Below, one piece after another: positions 1-9,189 of a stretch of DNA of 64,000 bases (positions are counted from its first letter, which is position 1; every line of letters begins with the position of its first letter). The notes below the pieces were generated by a model. It was not told the DNA's origin and made no database searches. It was given only the letters and a program-made list of their open reading frames with translations. The stretch covers positions 1 through 64,000 of the forward strand of contig NZ_CAXMZT010000014.1 in the NCBI RefSeq assembly GCF_964199965.1. Direction: 5' to 3'. The translations under genes were made by a program, and so were the position numbers. The stretch comes from JAFIFT01 sp020051095 (GTDB lineage Bacteria > Pseudomonadota > Gammaproteobacteria > Legionellales > Legionellaceae).

Positions 1-26
1 TGAACGCCTTGGAATTGTTTAAAAAC

Positions 27-58
27 CGGGCTCGGGCTCGCTCACGCGCCCGGGCCCG
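27..58. repeat. GC-rich hairpin near window start
   Basis: An 11-bp stem (CGGGCTCGGGC pairing with GCCCGGGCCCG, one mismatch) around a 10-nt loop. It is followed by GATTTGTT rather than a clean T-run, so it may be a weak terminator of a gene lying left of the window or a dispersed palindrome. The rest of positions 1-241 shows no coding signal. Confidence 0.5.
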
Positions 59-241
59 ATTTGTTCCGTGAAAAGTTGAGCATCACGTTATTGTTATAGG
101 ATCATGTTGGGAATCAAGGAGTGCAGATTTTAAAGATTGTCCTGCACAAAGATGATGATCATTAAGGCAGAATATTTTAATATTCCCTTAAGCAAATTGA
201 TCTAATATAAGCCGGATAAATTGTTAAAGTGAAAATAGCTC

Positions 242-1210
242 ATGTCTTATAACAAAGAATTACAATGTCTGACTCGATATATTGCCATTCCCGAAATCAA
301 TGCCTGTTTAGAACTCGCCTATACTGCAAAGTTAACCTCAAATCCCATCCCTACTGAAATTGAGAAACTGCGTGGGGAGTTATTGCGTACAACGGAGACT
401 TTGAGAAAATACAACCCGAAGTCTTGGTCTGCGTTGAAATCCGTCTACGTTGGGTTTACAAATTTATTCTTCTTGCCCTGCACCCCAAACCATTTCAAAC
501 AAGTAAACAATTACCAGTACAATGAAATCGAGATGAACTTAAAAAAATTGCTACATCAATTGGCATTAGCTTATCCAACCAACGAGAATGACCTAATTGA
601 TCTTGAACCGCTCCCTAGCAATTTTGATGAGCGATTTATTACCTTACATGGCTGCCATTATCGACTCAATAACCTCGTCGAGTGGGTAAGGCATGCAGGC
701 CAATTCACCTATCCTGATACGAATAAAGCGATGGATGCCTTTGATAGGATAGCTTTGACGAATCAATGTGAAACACTTGGATTATCCTTGCAGCCCTACC
801 CTAAGCATTTAGATATATTCAACGAGGTACTTAGCCAAGTCAGATTGACCTTTGAGGATATTCATACACTCAATGTCCCCTATTATCACGAAAACCATTT
901 TTTGGCGTTGGTATTCCTGATAAAAAACCATCAATATACTCTTCAAAACGCCATTGCTGAGATACAAGGACTGCATGGTGAACAAGTATCAGCCCTGATG
1001 AATTTGTTTCATTTGGGTCTTCGAGGCGATCATTTAAGAAATCTAGACATTGAAGATGACGATTTCACAGCCCATCATGAAGCCGTTATCCAAATTCTTA
1101 TTGAAAAATATGATTTTTCTTTGGAGGAAGCCCTTGCTTATGTATCCAACCGTAGTATGGATGAAGTTCAAGAGGTCTATTCATGGCCTAGTCAAAATCG
1201 AGTTTGCTGA
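242..1210 (+). CDS. hypothetical protein with C-terminal helical repeats
   Basis: This 322-residue soluble protein is not recognised. It has no signal peptide and no membrane segment. The last ~100 residues contain two similar helical units: one around LIKNHQYTLQNAIAEI and a second around LIEKYDFSLEEALAYV, each with an LI-x4-(Y/F)-(T/S)-L-x2-A-(I/L)-A pattern. Helix-rich repeats of this general kind occur in host-interaction proteins of Legionellales, which is a resemblance and not a family assignment. The start is an ATG with only a weak upstream purine stretch; a TAATAT -10-like hexamer lies at 203-208. It stands alone upstream of the azlCD pair. Confidence 0.7.
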   Translation: MSYNKELQCLTRYIAIPEINACLELAYTAKLTSNPIPTEIEKLRGELLRTTETLRKYNPKSWSALKSVYVGFTNLFFLPCTPNHFKQVNNYQYNEIEMNLKKLLHQLALAYPTNENDLIDLEPLPSNFDERFITLHGCHYRLNNLVEWVRHAGQFTYPDTNKAMDAFDRIALTNQCETLGLSLQPYPKHLDIFNEVLSQVRLTFEDIHTLNVPYYHENHFLALVFLIKNHQYTLQNAIAEIQGLHGEQVSALMNLFHLGLRGDHLRNLDIEDDDFTAHHEAVIQILIEKYDFSLEEALAYVSNRSMDEVQEVYSWPSQNRVC

Positions 1211-1352
1211 ATCGAATTCGGATAGGGTGTATGGATGTTAACACCAATTGTCTAATGCCCCCTTTTCTTTCTCAAGGTGATTTGATTTAATTCTCAGAGC
1301 ACATACGCTACACTAATCATTTTCAATAATAGCAAAACTTAGGCAACACCAC

Positions 1353-2039
1353 GTGAAATTGATATTTTCCCCTGAATTCAAACGCGCATTAGAAGCGTCT
1401 ACCCCAACTTTTTTTGCCTATTTCCCACTCGGGCTTTTATTTGGTGTTCTTTTTACGCAAACGGAGTTTCATTGGCTTGGTGCCCCGTTGATGAGTGCAT
1501 TAGTGTATGCTGGGGCTGTGCAATTTGTGGTATTAAGCATGATGACTAATGATGCGTCATTGTGGGCGATTTTATTGGCGAGTTTATTTGTTGCTTTTCG
1601 CAATTCGTTTTATGGCCTGAGCGTTTCAGAGCGTTTCAAACCTGCGCCGAGATGGATGAAACCCCTATTGATTTTTGGGCTAGTTGATGCAGCGTATGCG
1701 GTTTTTGTTAACCGACCTATCTACGATGACATTGATGATAGTTGGTTTTGTTTTTATACCACCTTGTTGATGTATGGATCTTGGGTTGGAGGCAGTTTTG
1801 TGGGCGCCTTGTTTGCAAAAGCCATTCCCGATGTCAGTGGCATGGGTTTTATCCTCACTGCGTTTTTCTTTTTAATTGTCTTGGAATATTTTAAAAAAAA
1901 CCAATCGATCGATGCATTAATTATCCCAGTGATTGCTTCGACCATTGCTTGGTTAATAGTGCCCCAGTATTTCTTGTTAATCGCAATCAGCTTGTGCGCT
2001 GTATATTTGCACATCAAAGTCAAGGTGATGCATGGCTAA
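1353..2039 (+). CDS. azlC: AzlC family branched-chain amino acid permease
   Basis: Large subunit of the AzlCD exporter, an inner-membrane system that exports branched-chain amino acids or their analogues. The 228 residues are strongly hydrophobic with several membrane segments. The N-terminal FFAYFPLGLLFGVLF and ALVYAGAVQFVVLSMM stretches and the following FRNSFYGLS are typical of AzlC. Length matches the family. The start is GTG at 1353, with TTAGG about ten bases upstream; TACACT at 1309-1314 is a candidate -10. The stop overlaps the start of azlD by 8 bp, so the two are translationally coupled. Substrate is inferred from the family. Confidence 0.9.
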   Translation: MKLIFSPEFKRALEASTPTFFAYFPLGLLFGVLFTQTEFHWLGAPLMSALVYAGAVQFVVLSMMTNDASLWAILLASLFVAFRNSFYGLSVSERFKPAPRWMKPLLIFGLVDAAYAVFVNRPIYDDIDDSWFCFYTTLLMYGSWVGGSFVGALFAKAIPDVSGMGFILTAFFFLIVLEYFKKNQSIDALIIPVIASTIAWLIVPQYFLLIAISLCAVYLHIKVKVMHG

Positions 2040-2346
2040 TCAATATTGGATAGTCACTCTGTCGTTATCCACCGTCATCATCCTGACTCGTTCGCTGCCA
2101 TTTCTCTTCAGCGACAAAATGGGTGATGCATTCAACAAAATTGGCAAATTGCTGCCCGGCTATATCATGTTATGCCTGGTTGTATATGAAATTCACCCAA
2201 AATCGTTCACCCAACCACCTTATGCAATTCCCGATATTCTAGGGCTATTTATGGTGTTTTTAATTTTTAAAACCATGCACAACATGGTTTTTAGCCTAAT
2301 TCTAAGCTTTGTGGTGTATCTGTTGTGCAGGCATTGGCTCGGTTGA
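2032..2346 (+). CDS. azlD: AzlD family small transport subunit
   Basis: Small membrane partner of AzlC (104 residues, about three to four hydrophobic segments). The family pattern is visible in TRSLPFLFSDKMG near the N-terminus and in the GKLLPGYIMLCLVVYEI stretch. The ATG lies inside the last codons of azlC and is preceded by AAGGTGATGC, which serves as its ribosome binding site. AzlC and AzlD are known to act together in amino acid export; the exact substrate here is not visible from sequence. Confidence 0.88.
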   Translation: MANQYWIVTLSLSTVIILTRSLPFLFSDKMGDAFNKIGKLLPGYIMLCLVVYEIHPKSFTQPPYAIPDILGLFMVFLIFKTMHNMVFSLILSFVVYLLCRHWLG

Positions 2347-2356
2347 TCGTTTCATT

Positions 2357-2380
2357 ATGCCGACGTCCCTGTCGTGGCAT
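2357..2380. terminator. candidate hairpin between convergent genes
   Basis: Imperfect dyad ATGCCGACG / TCGTGGCAT around a short loop, placed 10 bp after the azlD stop and 23 bp from the stop of the convergent ankyrin gene. No strong T-run on the plus side (GGATTTTCC), so termination is only a suggestion. Confidence 0.35.
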
Positions 2381-2403
2381 GGATTTTCCTAGGAAATTGA
2401 TTA

Positions 2404-3819
2404 TTATTTATTCGATAACCTGACCGTCTCATCGGCATGGACAATCGTGGGTGCTGGGACTGCCTGAATGAACTTAACAACGCTAGCCGTTCGACTGTCC
2501 ATATTATCATTGGCAAAATTCAATACTTCCGACCATGTGCTAATCTCGCCCGATGCCAATCTTCGCCGCATGATGTCAAGTGGGTTAAAGAAGACATTTT
2601 TCTTCACTTCTTTGTTATACAAATCACAAAATCGAGCAAATTTTTGTTCATCTTCACTAAAGATAGTGTTAGTTGGTGTTAGATTAGGGACCTGACAAAG
2701 GGTAATCAGTGCTTCCAACTCAAATGCAGTGTGGTCTTGCCAACCAAACAAACATAAGATAGCTTGCCACCAAGAATCCACTGTATGGAATAAATGATGC
2801 AAATTATCTGTTGGAGTGTGGGCGCGAGTCATAAAGTTTCTTGCCAGTTCATGATGACCCGATAGGTAAGCTTTCGCTTCACGGAGCAATTGCTGTCGAT
2901 AAGGGTGTAATGCTTGCGCTTGTTTATCGCTTACCCTAGCGCCATGGGCAATGAGTCTTGCAATCCCTTTTATTGCATTATCTTTTTGGCTATTCACATT
3001 CATTTGAGCTAGGAGAAAATCAATGGCTGTTTGATGTGTCACATCCGCCTCATTCAAATTTAAACCGACCGCACTGGGATGGGTCAAGATAATCTCTAAC
3101 AAATCGATGTTGCCTTGTTGCGCAATCAATAACAAGGGCGTGCATTGCTCATTCATGCAAGGATAAGAACGATTTTCTTTGGTTAATAATTGGATAAAGG
3201 CATGTCGGTTATTCTCTAAAATGGTGAAGTGTATCGGATGCAAGAACACTGTCTGGTTGTTCTTATCTTGCCTATAGCAAGTCGCGTTAATGTCAGGATG
3301 GTGTTTTACGATACGATCAAATTGCCGCTGATCACCACAATGAATGCCATATTCCAATAACGTTTTACCGTAAGCGTCTCGGGCATTAAAATCAACGGTT
3401 AAATTTAAAGCAGACTCCACCGCACGCATCGTTCCCGTGTAGACTGATTTAACCACTTGTTTTGCTTTGTTGGAGAAACCTTTTGCTTTCTCAATTTTGC
3501 CAATCTCATCCTCTAAATTAACCCCATCATTAGCATCCAACAGCGCACGGGCAATATCAAATTTTTTCAACCGCAATGCACGGTGCAGCGGGTTATTGTC
3601 CCGTAAGCTCACCTGTTTGGTCAAAATAAACTGAATAAAAGGCAGCATATTGGATTCACAACTATGCTTTTCAATAAGATAGTCTAATAAAGTCAGCTTT
3701 TCAGCATTGATTAAAAAGTAATTATCTAAAAGCTTTAGATCTTGATTAACCTTTTCTTTAAATGCATCCACACCGGATTCAATCAGGGCATCGTGGGTGT
3801 TGGGGTTGGTAATTAACAT
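2404..3819 (-). CDS. ankyrin-repeat protein
   Basis: A 471-residue soluble protein with at least four ankyrin-like units: NPLHRALRLKKFDIARALLDA, then DAYGKTLLEYGIHCGD, HPIHFTILENNRHAFIQLLTK and CTPLLLIAQQGNIDLLEIIL (ordered from about residue 75 to 250). A 40-residue Lys/Ala-rich insertion separates the first two. The C-terminal half has no recognisable domain. I chose the ATG at 3819 because GGAG sits six bases before it, whereas the in-frame ATG four codons upstream (3831) has no such site. Ankyrin proteins in host-associated bacteria are often secreted, but no signal peptide is present and secretion is inference. Confidence 0.82.
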   Translation of the reverse strand: MLITNPNTHDALIESGVDAFKEKVNQDLKLLDNYFLINAEKLTLLDYLIEKHSCESNMLPFIQFILTKQVSLRDNNPLHRALRLKKFDIARALLDANDGVNLEDEIGKIEKAKGFSNKAKQVVKSVYTGTMRAVESALNLTVDFNARDAYGKTLLEYGIHCGDQRQFDRIVKHHPDINATCYRQDKNNQTVFLHPIHFTILENNRHAFIQLLTKENRSYPCMNEQCTPLLLIAQQGNIDLLEIILTHPSAVGLNLNEADVTHQTAIDFLLAQMNVNSQKDNAIKGIARLIAHGARVSDKQAQALHPYRQQLLREAKAYLSGHHELARNFMTRAHTPTDNLHHLFHTVDSWWQAILCLFGWQDHTAFELEALITLCQVPNLTPTNTIFSEDEQKFARFCDLYNKEVKKNVFFNPLDIMRRRLASGEISTWSEVLNFANDNMDSRTASVVKFIQAVPAPTIVHADETVRLSNK

Positions 3820-3930
3820 GAAATGCTCCATTTTTAAAAATGGGCAATATTAGCACATAGCAGCCTCGAAACAAAATTTACTTGCTTATTAGAACGATAT
3901 TCTCCTTGCACCCGCAGATCTTTAAGGTAA

Positions 3931-4020
3931 GTCGTCGTTGCGAACGTAGTGAAGCAATCCAGAGCAGATTTATGTTTGAGAGATCGAACTGGATTGCTTC
4001 GCGAAGCTCGCAAAGACTGG
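3931..4020. repeat. palindromic dispersed repeat, family 1 copy A
   Basis: Inverted pair of arms containing GAAGCAATCCAG and CTGGATTGCTTCGCGAAGC, separated by a short spacer. The same arms recur at 13271-13427 and 44076-44160. It lies between the ankyrin gene and the radical SAM gene. Long RNA-like hairpins of this sort are common noncoding palindromes (REP/MITE-like) in proteobacteria. Confidence 0.8.
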
Positions 4021-4089
4021 CTGTTCAAAAATATTTTAATGTAAAGTAACATAAGGTCAATCAATATTATTTTTATTAAAAATCCCTTC

Positions 4090-5175
4090 TTAAGAACCAA
4101 ATAAGCTTGCCAACCGTACCAACTGTCGCTTCCTACCCCAATTCCCCACAGGGCCCTTAAAAACACCAGCAATTTGGAAGCCGCAATGCAAACAATGACC
4201 GCTGTCATCTAGCTGATAATCTAAAATATCATACCAATCTCGCTCAATGATGCGTTGATGGCATTGTGGGCAATACGTGCTACTGCCCTCTGTGTCATGA
4301 ACATTGCCTGTGTAGACATAATGTAATCCCGCGTCCAACGCAATTTTTCTTGCTCGCTCAAGCGTGGCAGATGGGGTGTGGGGCTTGTCTTTCATTTTCC
4401 AATCCGGATGAAAGGCGGTAAAATGGAGCGGAACATCGGGCCCCAGTTCGGTGATAAACCAATCGCTTAATTTTTCAATTTCTGCATTGGAATCATTTTC
4501 ATCTGGGATTAATAAGGTAGTGACTTCAAACCAAACATTCGTTTCTTTTTTTAAATAGATTAAGGTATCCAACACCGGCTGAAGATGAGCACCGGTTAAT
4601 TTATAATAAAATGATTCAGTGAACGCTTTTAAATCAATATTAGCGGCATCCATGTATTGATAAAACTCTTTTCGTGGCTCAGCGTTAATATAGCCTGCGG
4701 AGACAGCCACGGCTTGGATGCCTAATTGATGACACGCTTTGGCCGTATCCATGGCATATTCCATGAAAATAACGGGGTCATTATAGGTATAGGCAACGGA
4801 AGCACAATGGAGCGCTTTTGCTGCTTGGGCGATATCTTCTGGCATGGCTTTGTCGGCCAGGGTATCCAGATCACGAGACTTACTAATATCCCAGTTTTGA
4901 CAAAATTTACACGCCAAATTGCAACCAGCGGTCCCAAAGGATAACACCGGGGTGCCAGGCAAAAAATGATTCAAAGGCTTTTTTTCGATGGGATCAATGC
5001 AATACCCGCTGGAGCGTCCATAGGTGGTTAGTTTGATCTGATCATCCATATTTGCACGAACAAAGCACAAGCCTCTTTGCCCTTCTCGAAGCTTACAATT
5101 ACGTGGACAAACATCACACTGAATGCGTCCATCGACTAGTTTATGCCAATATTTGGTTGGAACGGTATCAAACAT
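4090..5175 (-). CDS. amrS: AmmeMemoRadiSam system radical SAM enzyme
   Basis: Radical SAM protein of 361 residues. The CX3CX2C cluster motif is C85-NLA-C89-KF-C92, which binds the 4Fe-4S/SAM cluster. Upstream are four more cysteines (C20, C23, C27, C37; IQCDVCPRNCKLREGQRGLC), and at the C-terminus two CxxC pairs (CPQC and CLHC) form a probable zinc ribbon. This architecture is characteristic of the AmmeMemoRadiSam family, related to pyruvate formate-lyase activating enzymes but without a PFL partner. It is divergent from the Memo-AMMECR1 fusion gene, the usual companion, which supports the assignment. The biochemical role of the system is not established to my knowledge. Family call is firm; function is open. 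Confidence 0.92.
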   Translation of the reverse strand: MFDTVPTKYWHKLVDGRIQCDVCPRNCKLREGQRGLCFVRANMDDQIKLTTYGRSSGYCIDPIEKKPLNHFLPGTPVLSFGTAGCNLACKFCQNWDISKSRDLDTLADKAMPEDIAQAAKALHCASVAYTYNDPVIFMEYAMDTAKACHQLGIQAVAVSAGYINAEPRKEFYQYMDAANIDLKAFTESFYYKLTGAHLQPVLDTLIYLKKETNVWFEVTTLLIPDENDSNAEIEKLSDWFITELGPDVPLHFTAFHPDWKMKDKPHTPSATLERARKIALDAGLHYVYTGNVHDTEGSSTYCPQCHQRIIERDWYDILDYQLDDSGHCLHCGFQIAGVFKGPVGNWGRKRQLVRLASLFGS

Positions 5176-5250
5176 CAGACTCTCGAATTAAATAAAAATC
5201 ACACCAGAAGAACCCAAAAAAACGAAATTCTGAATCTCGGGTATACTTAC

Positions 5251-5256
5251 TATAAT
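5251..5256 (+). promoter_or_regulatory. TATAAT -10 element upstream of memo-ammecr1
   Basis: A perfect TATAAT about 50 bp before the fusion-gene ATG, within a short palindrome (ACTATAATTATAGT) in the divergent intergenic region. The -35 is not clear. The symmetry could allow transcription both ways. Confidence 0.45.
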
Positions 5257-5302
5257 TATAGTATGGTTTAATGTTTTCAACCCAACCGATTCAGGATGTA
5301 CT

Positions 5303-6673
5303 ATGACCGATTCAACCATTCGCCTCCCGGCTGTTGCGGGGTTATTTTATCCAGGCGATCAACACACGCTGCAAACGATTGTGGATGATCTATTACAACA
5401 ATCACCCCGCTTTACCTTACAACCCAAAGCCATGATCGTTCCTCATGCCGGCTATATGTATTCAGGCAGCACGGCTGCAAGGGCTTATTCGTCGTTGGAT
5501 AAGTTTGCAGACACCATCAAAAAAGTGGTGATGCTTGGACCAGCGCATACGGTCTATTTCAAAGGCATTGCCTTGGATTCTGCCAATTATTTTGCAACCC
5601 CCCTTGGCGATATTCCAATCGATGAATCATTACGAAGGCAAGCGCTAAAATTGCCTTTTGTGCAATCGCTTTCCCAAGCCCACAGCAAAGAACATTGCCT
5701 TGAAGTGCAACTTCCTTTTTGCCAACGTGTCTTAGGTGATTTCACCTTACTCCCTTTTGTCGTCGGCGATTGCAGCAAAGAACAAGTCATGCAATTGCTT
5801 GATGTCGTATGGGGTGGACCAGAGACGTTGATTGTTATTAGCAGTGATCTAAGCCATTATTTACCCTATGCAGTGGCGCAACAAAAAGATAGCGAAACTT
5901 GCTTATTCATTGATTCGTTGGAAGAAGAAGCCATAGGCCATGATAGTGCCTGTGGCTATTATCCGCTAAGAGGGTTTCTAGCTTACGCTCGTCAACGGGG
6001 AATGGTGGCCAATCGTCTTGCCTTATGCAACTCTGGCGACACCGCCGGAGATAAATCTCGTGTTGTCGGCTATGCAGCATATCACTTTTATGAACAACTT
6101 CGCGTTAGCGATTATTGTGGTGAGGAGCTGTTAGCGTTAGCAAACCAAACCATTGAAGCCCAGGCGATAGAAGGGAGATCGTTTGAATATGAACCTAGCC
6201 ATTATTCCGATGTCTTAAACCTTCTTATCCCTTCATTCATCACCCTCAGCAAACAAGGGCAACTCCGAGGATGTATGGGCAGCTTAAAAGCGCAGGATAA
6301 TCTCGGCAGAAATGTGATTCATAACGCCCATCAAGCCGCGTTTGCTGACCCGCGCTTTGAACCAGTCCAAGGGCATGAAATAGAAGAGTTATCCATCTCA
6401 ATTTCACTTCTTACCCCGCTTGTCCCCGTACAATTTAGTTCTTATGAGCAATTGTTAGAACAGGTGAGGCCCGGTATCGATGGCCTATTGCTGCAATACC
6501 AACACTATCACGCCACCTTTTTGCCGTCAGTGTGGGAAACATTACCCCGTAAAGAGGAATTCATCCACCACTTGTTAGTGAAAATGGGCTTGGCAAAAAA
6601 TTTCTGGTCACCCCAGATGCAAGCTTGGACATACCAAACAGAGTATATTCAAGCAGCCAATACAATTGCCTGA
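5303..6673 (+). CDS. Memo-AMMECR1 fusion (AmmeMemoRadiSam B-A)
   Basis: A 456-residue fusion. Residues 1 to ~265 are a Memo domain: RLPAVAGLFYPGD start, PHAGYMYSGS with H48, then EHCLEVQLPF and SSDLSHY, which carry the metal-site histidines of the Memo/extradiol dioxygenase-like fold. Residues ~285-450 are an AMMECR1 domain with the signature LRGCMGSL. The three parts of the system (Memo, AMMECR1, radical SAM) thus sit in two divergent genes. In many bacteria Memo and AMMECR1 are separate, so the fusion links them physically. Reaction and substrate are unknown; a role in radical-SAM chemistry on a protein or nucleoside has been inferred only from co-occurrence. ATG follows CAGGATGTACT. Confidence 0.93.
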   Translation: MTDSTIRLPAVAGLFYPGDQHTLQTIVDDLLQQSPRFTLQPKAMIVPHAGYMYSGSTAARAYSSLDKFADTIKKVVMLGPAHTVYFKGIALDSANYFATPLGDIPIDESLRRQALKLPFVQSLSQAHSKEHCLEVQLPFCQRVLGDFTLLPFVVGDCSKEQVMQLLDVVWGGPETLIVISSDLSHYLPYAVAQQKDSETCLFIDSLEEEAIGHDSACGYYPLRGFLAYARQRGMVANRLALCNSGDTAGDKSRVVGYAAYHFYEQLRVSDYCGEELLALANQTIEAQAIEGRSFEYEPSHYSDVLNLLIPSFITLSKQGQLRGCMGSLKAQDNLGRNVIHNAHQAAFADPRFEPVQGHEIEELSISISLLTPLVPVQFSSYEQLLEQVRPGIDGLLLQYQHYHATFLPSVWETLPRKEEFIHHLLVKMGLAKNFWSPQMQAWTYQTEYIQAANTIA

Positions 6674-6760
6674 TTTTGTTCAAAGAAGGACTGACAGGTT
6701 GACCATTTGTATATTCCTCATTAACCCTCTATATTTAAAGAAAAATACAAGGATTAGGTT

Positions 6761-7336
6761 ATGACCATACTATTCATCCTCATCGCAATCTTAGTGGCGT
6801 ACGCCATTTTTGTTTATAACAAAATGATTATGCAACGGAACCAAGTCAAAGAAGGTTGGAGCGGCATTGATGTTCAATTAAAGCGTCGACATAATCTCAT
6901 ACCCAATCTGGTTGAAACCGTACAAGGGTATGCTGGCCATGAAAAATCGGTGTTTCAAGAAGTGACCGAACTGCGAAGCCAAATCCAATCAACCCATGAT
7001 ATCAATGAAAAAGGAAAGCTAGAATCGGCGTTATCGCTGGGATTGGAGAAATTAATCGCGGTTGCCGAAAATTACCCGGATTTAAAAGCAAACGAGAACT
7101 TCATCCATCTTCAACAAGAACTTAGTCAAATTGAAGATCAAATTCAGATGGCTAGGCGTTATTATAATGGCGCTGCCCGTGATTATAACACCACCATTGA
7201 AAGCTTTCCCCAAGTGATCATTGCCAATTTTTTTGGCTTTGGCCACTATGATTACTTTGAAATTGAAGACGATTTAGAAAAAGAAGTGCCGAAAGTTTCT
7301 TTTGGTAAACAAAAATCTGACGATAACAAGTCATGA
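6761..7336 (+). CDS. lemA: LemA family protein
   Basis: Membrane-anchored LemA protein of 191 residues: one N-terminal membrane segment (ILFILIAILVAYAIFVY) followed by a cytoplasmic or periplasmic coiled-coil bundle. The family blocks are clear: NQVKEGWSGIDVQLKRRHNLIPNLVETVQGY, shown here in pieces as VKEGWSGIDVQLKRR and NLIPNLVETV, then LEKLIAVAENYPDLKANE and RRYYNGAARDYN. The stop overlaps the next start by 4 bp, coupling it to a DUF2207 protein, an arrangement seen in many bacteria. The cellular function of LemA is not settled; links to envelope stress or proteolysis have been proposed. Confidence 0.93.
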   Translation: MTILFILIAILVAYAIFVYNKMIMQRNQVKEGWSGIDVQLKRRHNLIPNLVETVQGYAGHEKSVFQEVTELRSQIQSTHDINEKGKLESALSLGLEKLIAVAENYPDLKANENFIHLQQELSQIEDQIQMARRYYNGAARDYNTTIESFPQVIIANFFGFGHYDYFEIEDDLEKEVPKVSFGKQKSDDNKS

Positions 7337-9189
7337 TCCGAACGTTCGTTGCAGTCACCTTATTGCTTCTAACTGGCTGGACACAGGCTCAAACCACTGT
7401 GATCAATCGCTATGATACGCTTTTAAGCGTTTTCAAAAATTCAGACATGACCGTCACAGAAACCATCAACATCACAACCGATGGCCAGCGAATCAAGCAT
7501 GGCATTTTTCGCGACATACCGATTTACTATCAAACCAAACAAGGCGCTAATTTCAATATAGGCTTTCACCTCTTAAGTGTTAAACGCGACAACCAAGATG
7601 AGCCCTTTTTTATTCAGCAAAAAAGCAATGGTATTCGCATCTATATTGGCTCTAAAAACAGACTACTCCCACCCGGCACTTACACCTATGAAATTGCTTA
7701 TGCCGTTGACCGGGCTATCGGCTTTTTTGACTCGCATGATGAATTATATTGGAATGTCACCGGCAATGGCTGGGATTTCCCCATCACCAAAGCAACGGCT
7801 CTGTTGATCTTGCCCTCAGACGCCAAAATCAACCGCGTCACGGCCTTTACCGGCGCGTTTGGCAGCCGCGCGGGGAATGTTGATATCAGCTTCCCTAACA
7901 CCAATGAAGCACAATGGGTCACCCAAGCGCCACTTCCCCCTCATCATGGCTTAACGGTGGTGGCTGCTTGGCCTAAAGGAATCATCACTAAACCGAGTTT
8001 TGCTGATCAAATTGGCTATTTTGCCCGGGATAATAGTGCGTATCTCTTTGCCGGTCTTGGCTTAGTCTGCCTAATCGGATTTTATTTCATTGCTTGGTTC
8101 TATATGGGACGAGACCCGAAAGCAAAAACGATTATCCCACTGTTCGAACCGCCAGAAGGCTTATCCCCGCAAGCATTACGGTATATCAAAAAAATGCGCT
8201 ATGACAATAAAATGTTTACCGCAGCCATCGTTAATATGGCAGTGAAACATCACCTGACTATCCATAAAACAGGGAAAAACTATACTTTAGAAAGAATTAA
8301 TCCAGATCAAAACAACTTAAGTGTGGCTGAACGTTCCCTGAGCAATGCCTTATTTGAAACCCAATCAAAAATTGTCATCAGTCAAGATAACCAACCGACC
8401 ATTGCAAAAGCCGTCGATTCGTTTAAGAAAAGCATGAAAGCGGAATTTGAAAATAAATACTTTATTCGCAATAGCGCCATCATCATCGTTGGTATTATTA
8501 TCAGCCTTCTAAGCCTATTCCCCCTATTTCAGCAATATACTCAAATGCTTGTTCCCATGCTAGCTGGCGCTTTTGCCGTGGTTTTATTGATCCAAGCCTC
8601 TATTACCCTGCGTGAAAGTTATCAAGAGAATGGTTTGGGTTGGGCAACCCTCTCGTCGGCAGCCATCTCAACTTTTATACTCATCGCCATTTTCTTTTTC
8701 GTCGCCCAAGATTTTTTTCGCAGCGCTTTGTTACTAATGGGCATGGCTGGCTTGTTTGCTTTGGTAAATACGGTTTTTTATTATTTGATGAAAAGACCCA
8801 CCATGCTAGGTGCTAAAGCTATCCACCACGCCAAAGGGTTTGAATTATTCCTAAAAGCCACCGAAGAAGACCGGTTAAATTTTCGCAATCCGCCTGATAA
8901 AACCCCCGAATTATTTGAAGCTCTGTTGCCGTTTGCCCTCGCATTAGGCTTAGAGCAGGCCTGGTCCAATCAATTTGCCAACATGCTTGCTAAAAGCCAA
9001 TATCAGCCTAGCTGGTACACAGGCACCTATTTTGGCGATTTCAATCCCGCGAGTTTTTCTCAATCCGTGGGCAGTTCCCTTAGCAGCGCTATCAGTAGTG
9101 CCAGTGTCGCCCCAGGGTCAAGTTCCGGCTTTAGCGGCGGAGGTTCCAGCGGCGGCGGCGGTGGCGGCGGTGGTGGCGGCGGCTGGTAA
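7333..9189 (+). CDS. DUF2207 membrane protein with poly-Gly tail
   Basis: A 618-residue predicted membrane protein of the DUF2207 (YciQ-like) family. It has a signal peptide (residues 1-20, ending TQAQ), a large extracytoplasmic beta-rich domain containing HGIFRDIPIYY and DELYWNVTGNGWDFPI, a membrane segment near residue 240-262, a cytoplasmic domain, then four more hydrophobic segments and a C-terminal tail that is almost pure Gly/Ser ending in GGGGW. The Gly-rich tail is typical of the family. It overlaps lemA by 4 bp and is probably co-transcribed with it. Function is unknown; the pairing suggests envelope maintenance. Confidence 0.9.
   Translation: MIRTFVAVTLLLLTGWTQAQTTVINRYDTLLSVFKNSDMTVTETINITTDGQRIKHGIFRDIPIYYQTKQGANFNIGFHLLSVKRDNQDEPFFIQQKSNGIRIYIGSKNRLLPPGTYTYEIAYAVDRAIGFFDSHDELYWNVTGNGWDFPITKATALLILPSDAKINRVTAFTGAFGSRAGNVDISFPNTNEAQWVTQAPLPPHHGLTVVAAWPKGIITKPSFADQIGYFARDNSAYLFAGLGLVCLIGFYFIAWFYMGRDPKAKTIIPLFEPPEGLSPQALRYIKKMRYDNKMFTAAIVNMAVKHHLTIHKTGKNYTLERINPDQNNLSVAERSLSNALFETQSKIVISQDNQPTIAKAVDSFKKSMKAEFENKYFIRNSAIIIVGIIISLLSLFPLFQQYTQMLVPMLAGAFAVVLLIQASITLRESYQENGLGWATLSSAAISTFILIAIFFFVAQDFFRSALLLMGMAGLFALVNTVFYYLMKRPTMLGAKAIHHAKGFELFLKATEEDRLNFRNPPDKTPELFEALLPFALALGLEQAWSNQFANMLAKSQYQPSWYTGTYFGDFNPASFSQSVGSSLSSAISSASVAPGSSSGFSGGGSSGGGGGGGGGGGW

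Noticed and set aside
3834..4208. 124-residue ORF between the ankyrin and radical SAM genes
   Set aside because: It runs through a palindromic repeat and overlaps the real amrS end; no domain and no ribosome binding site.
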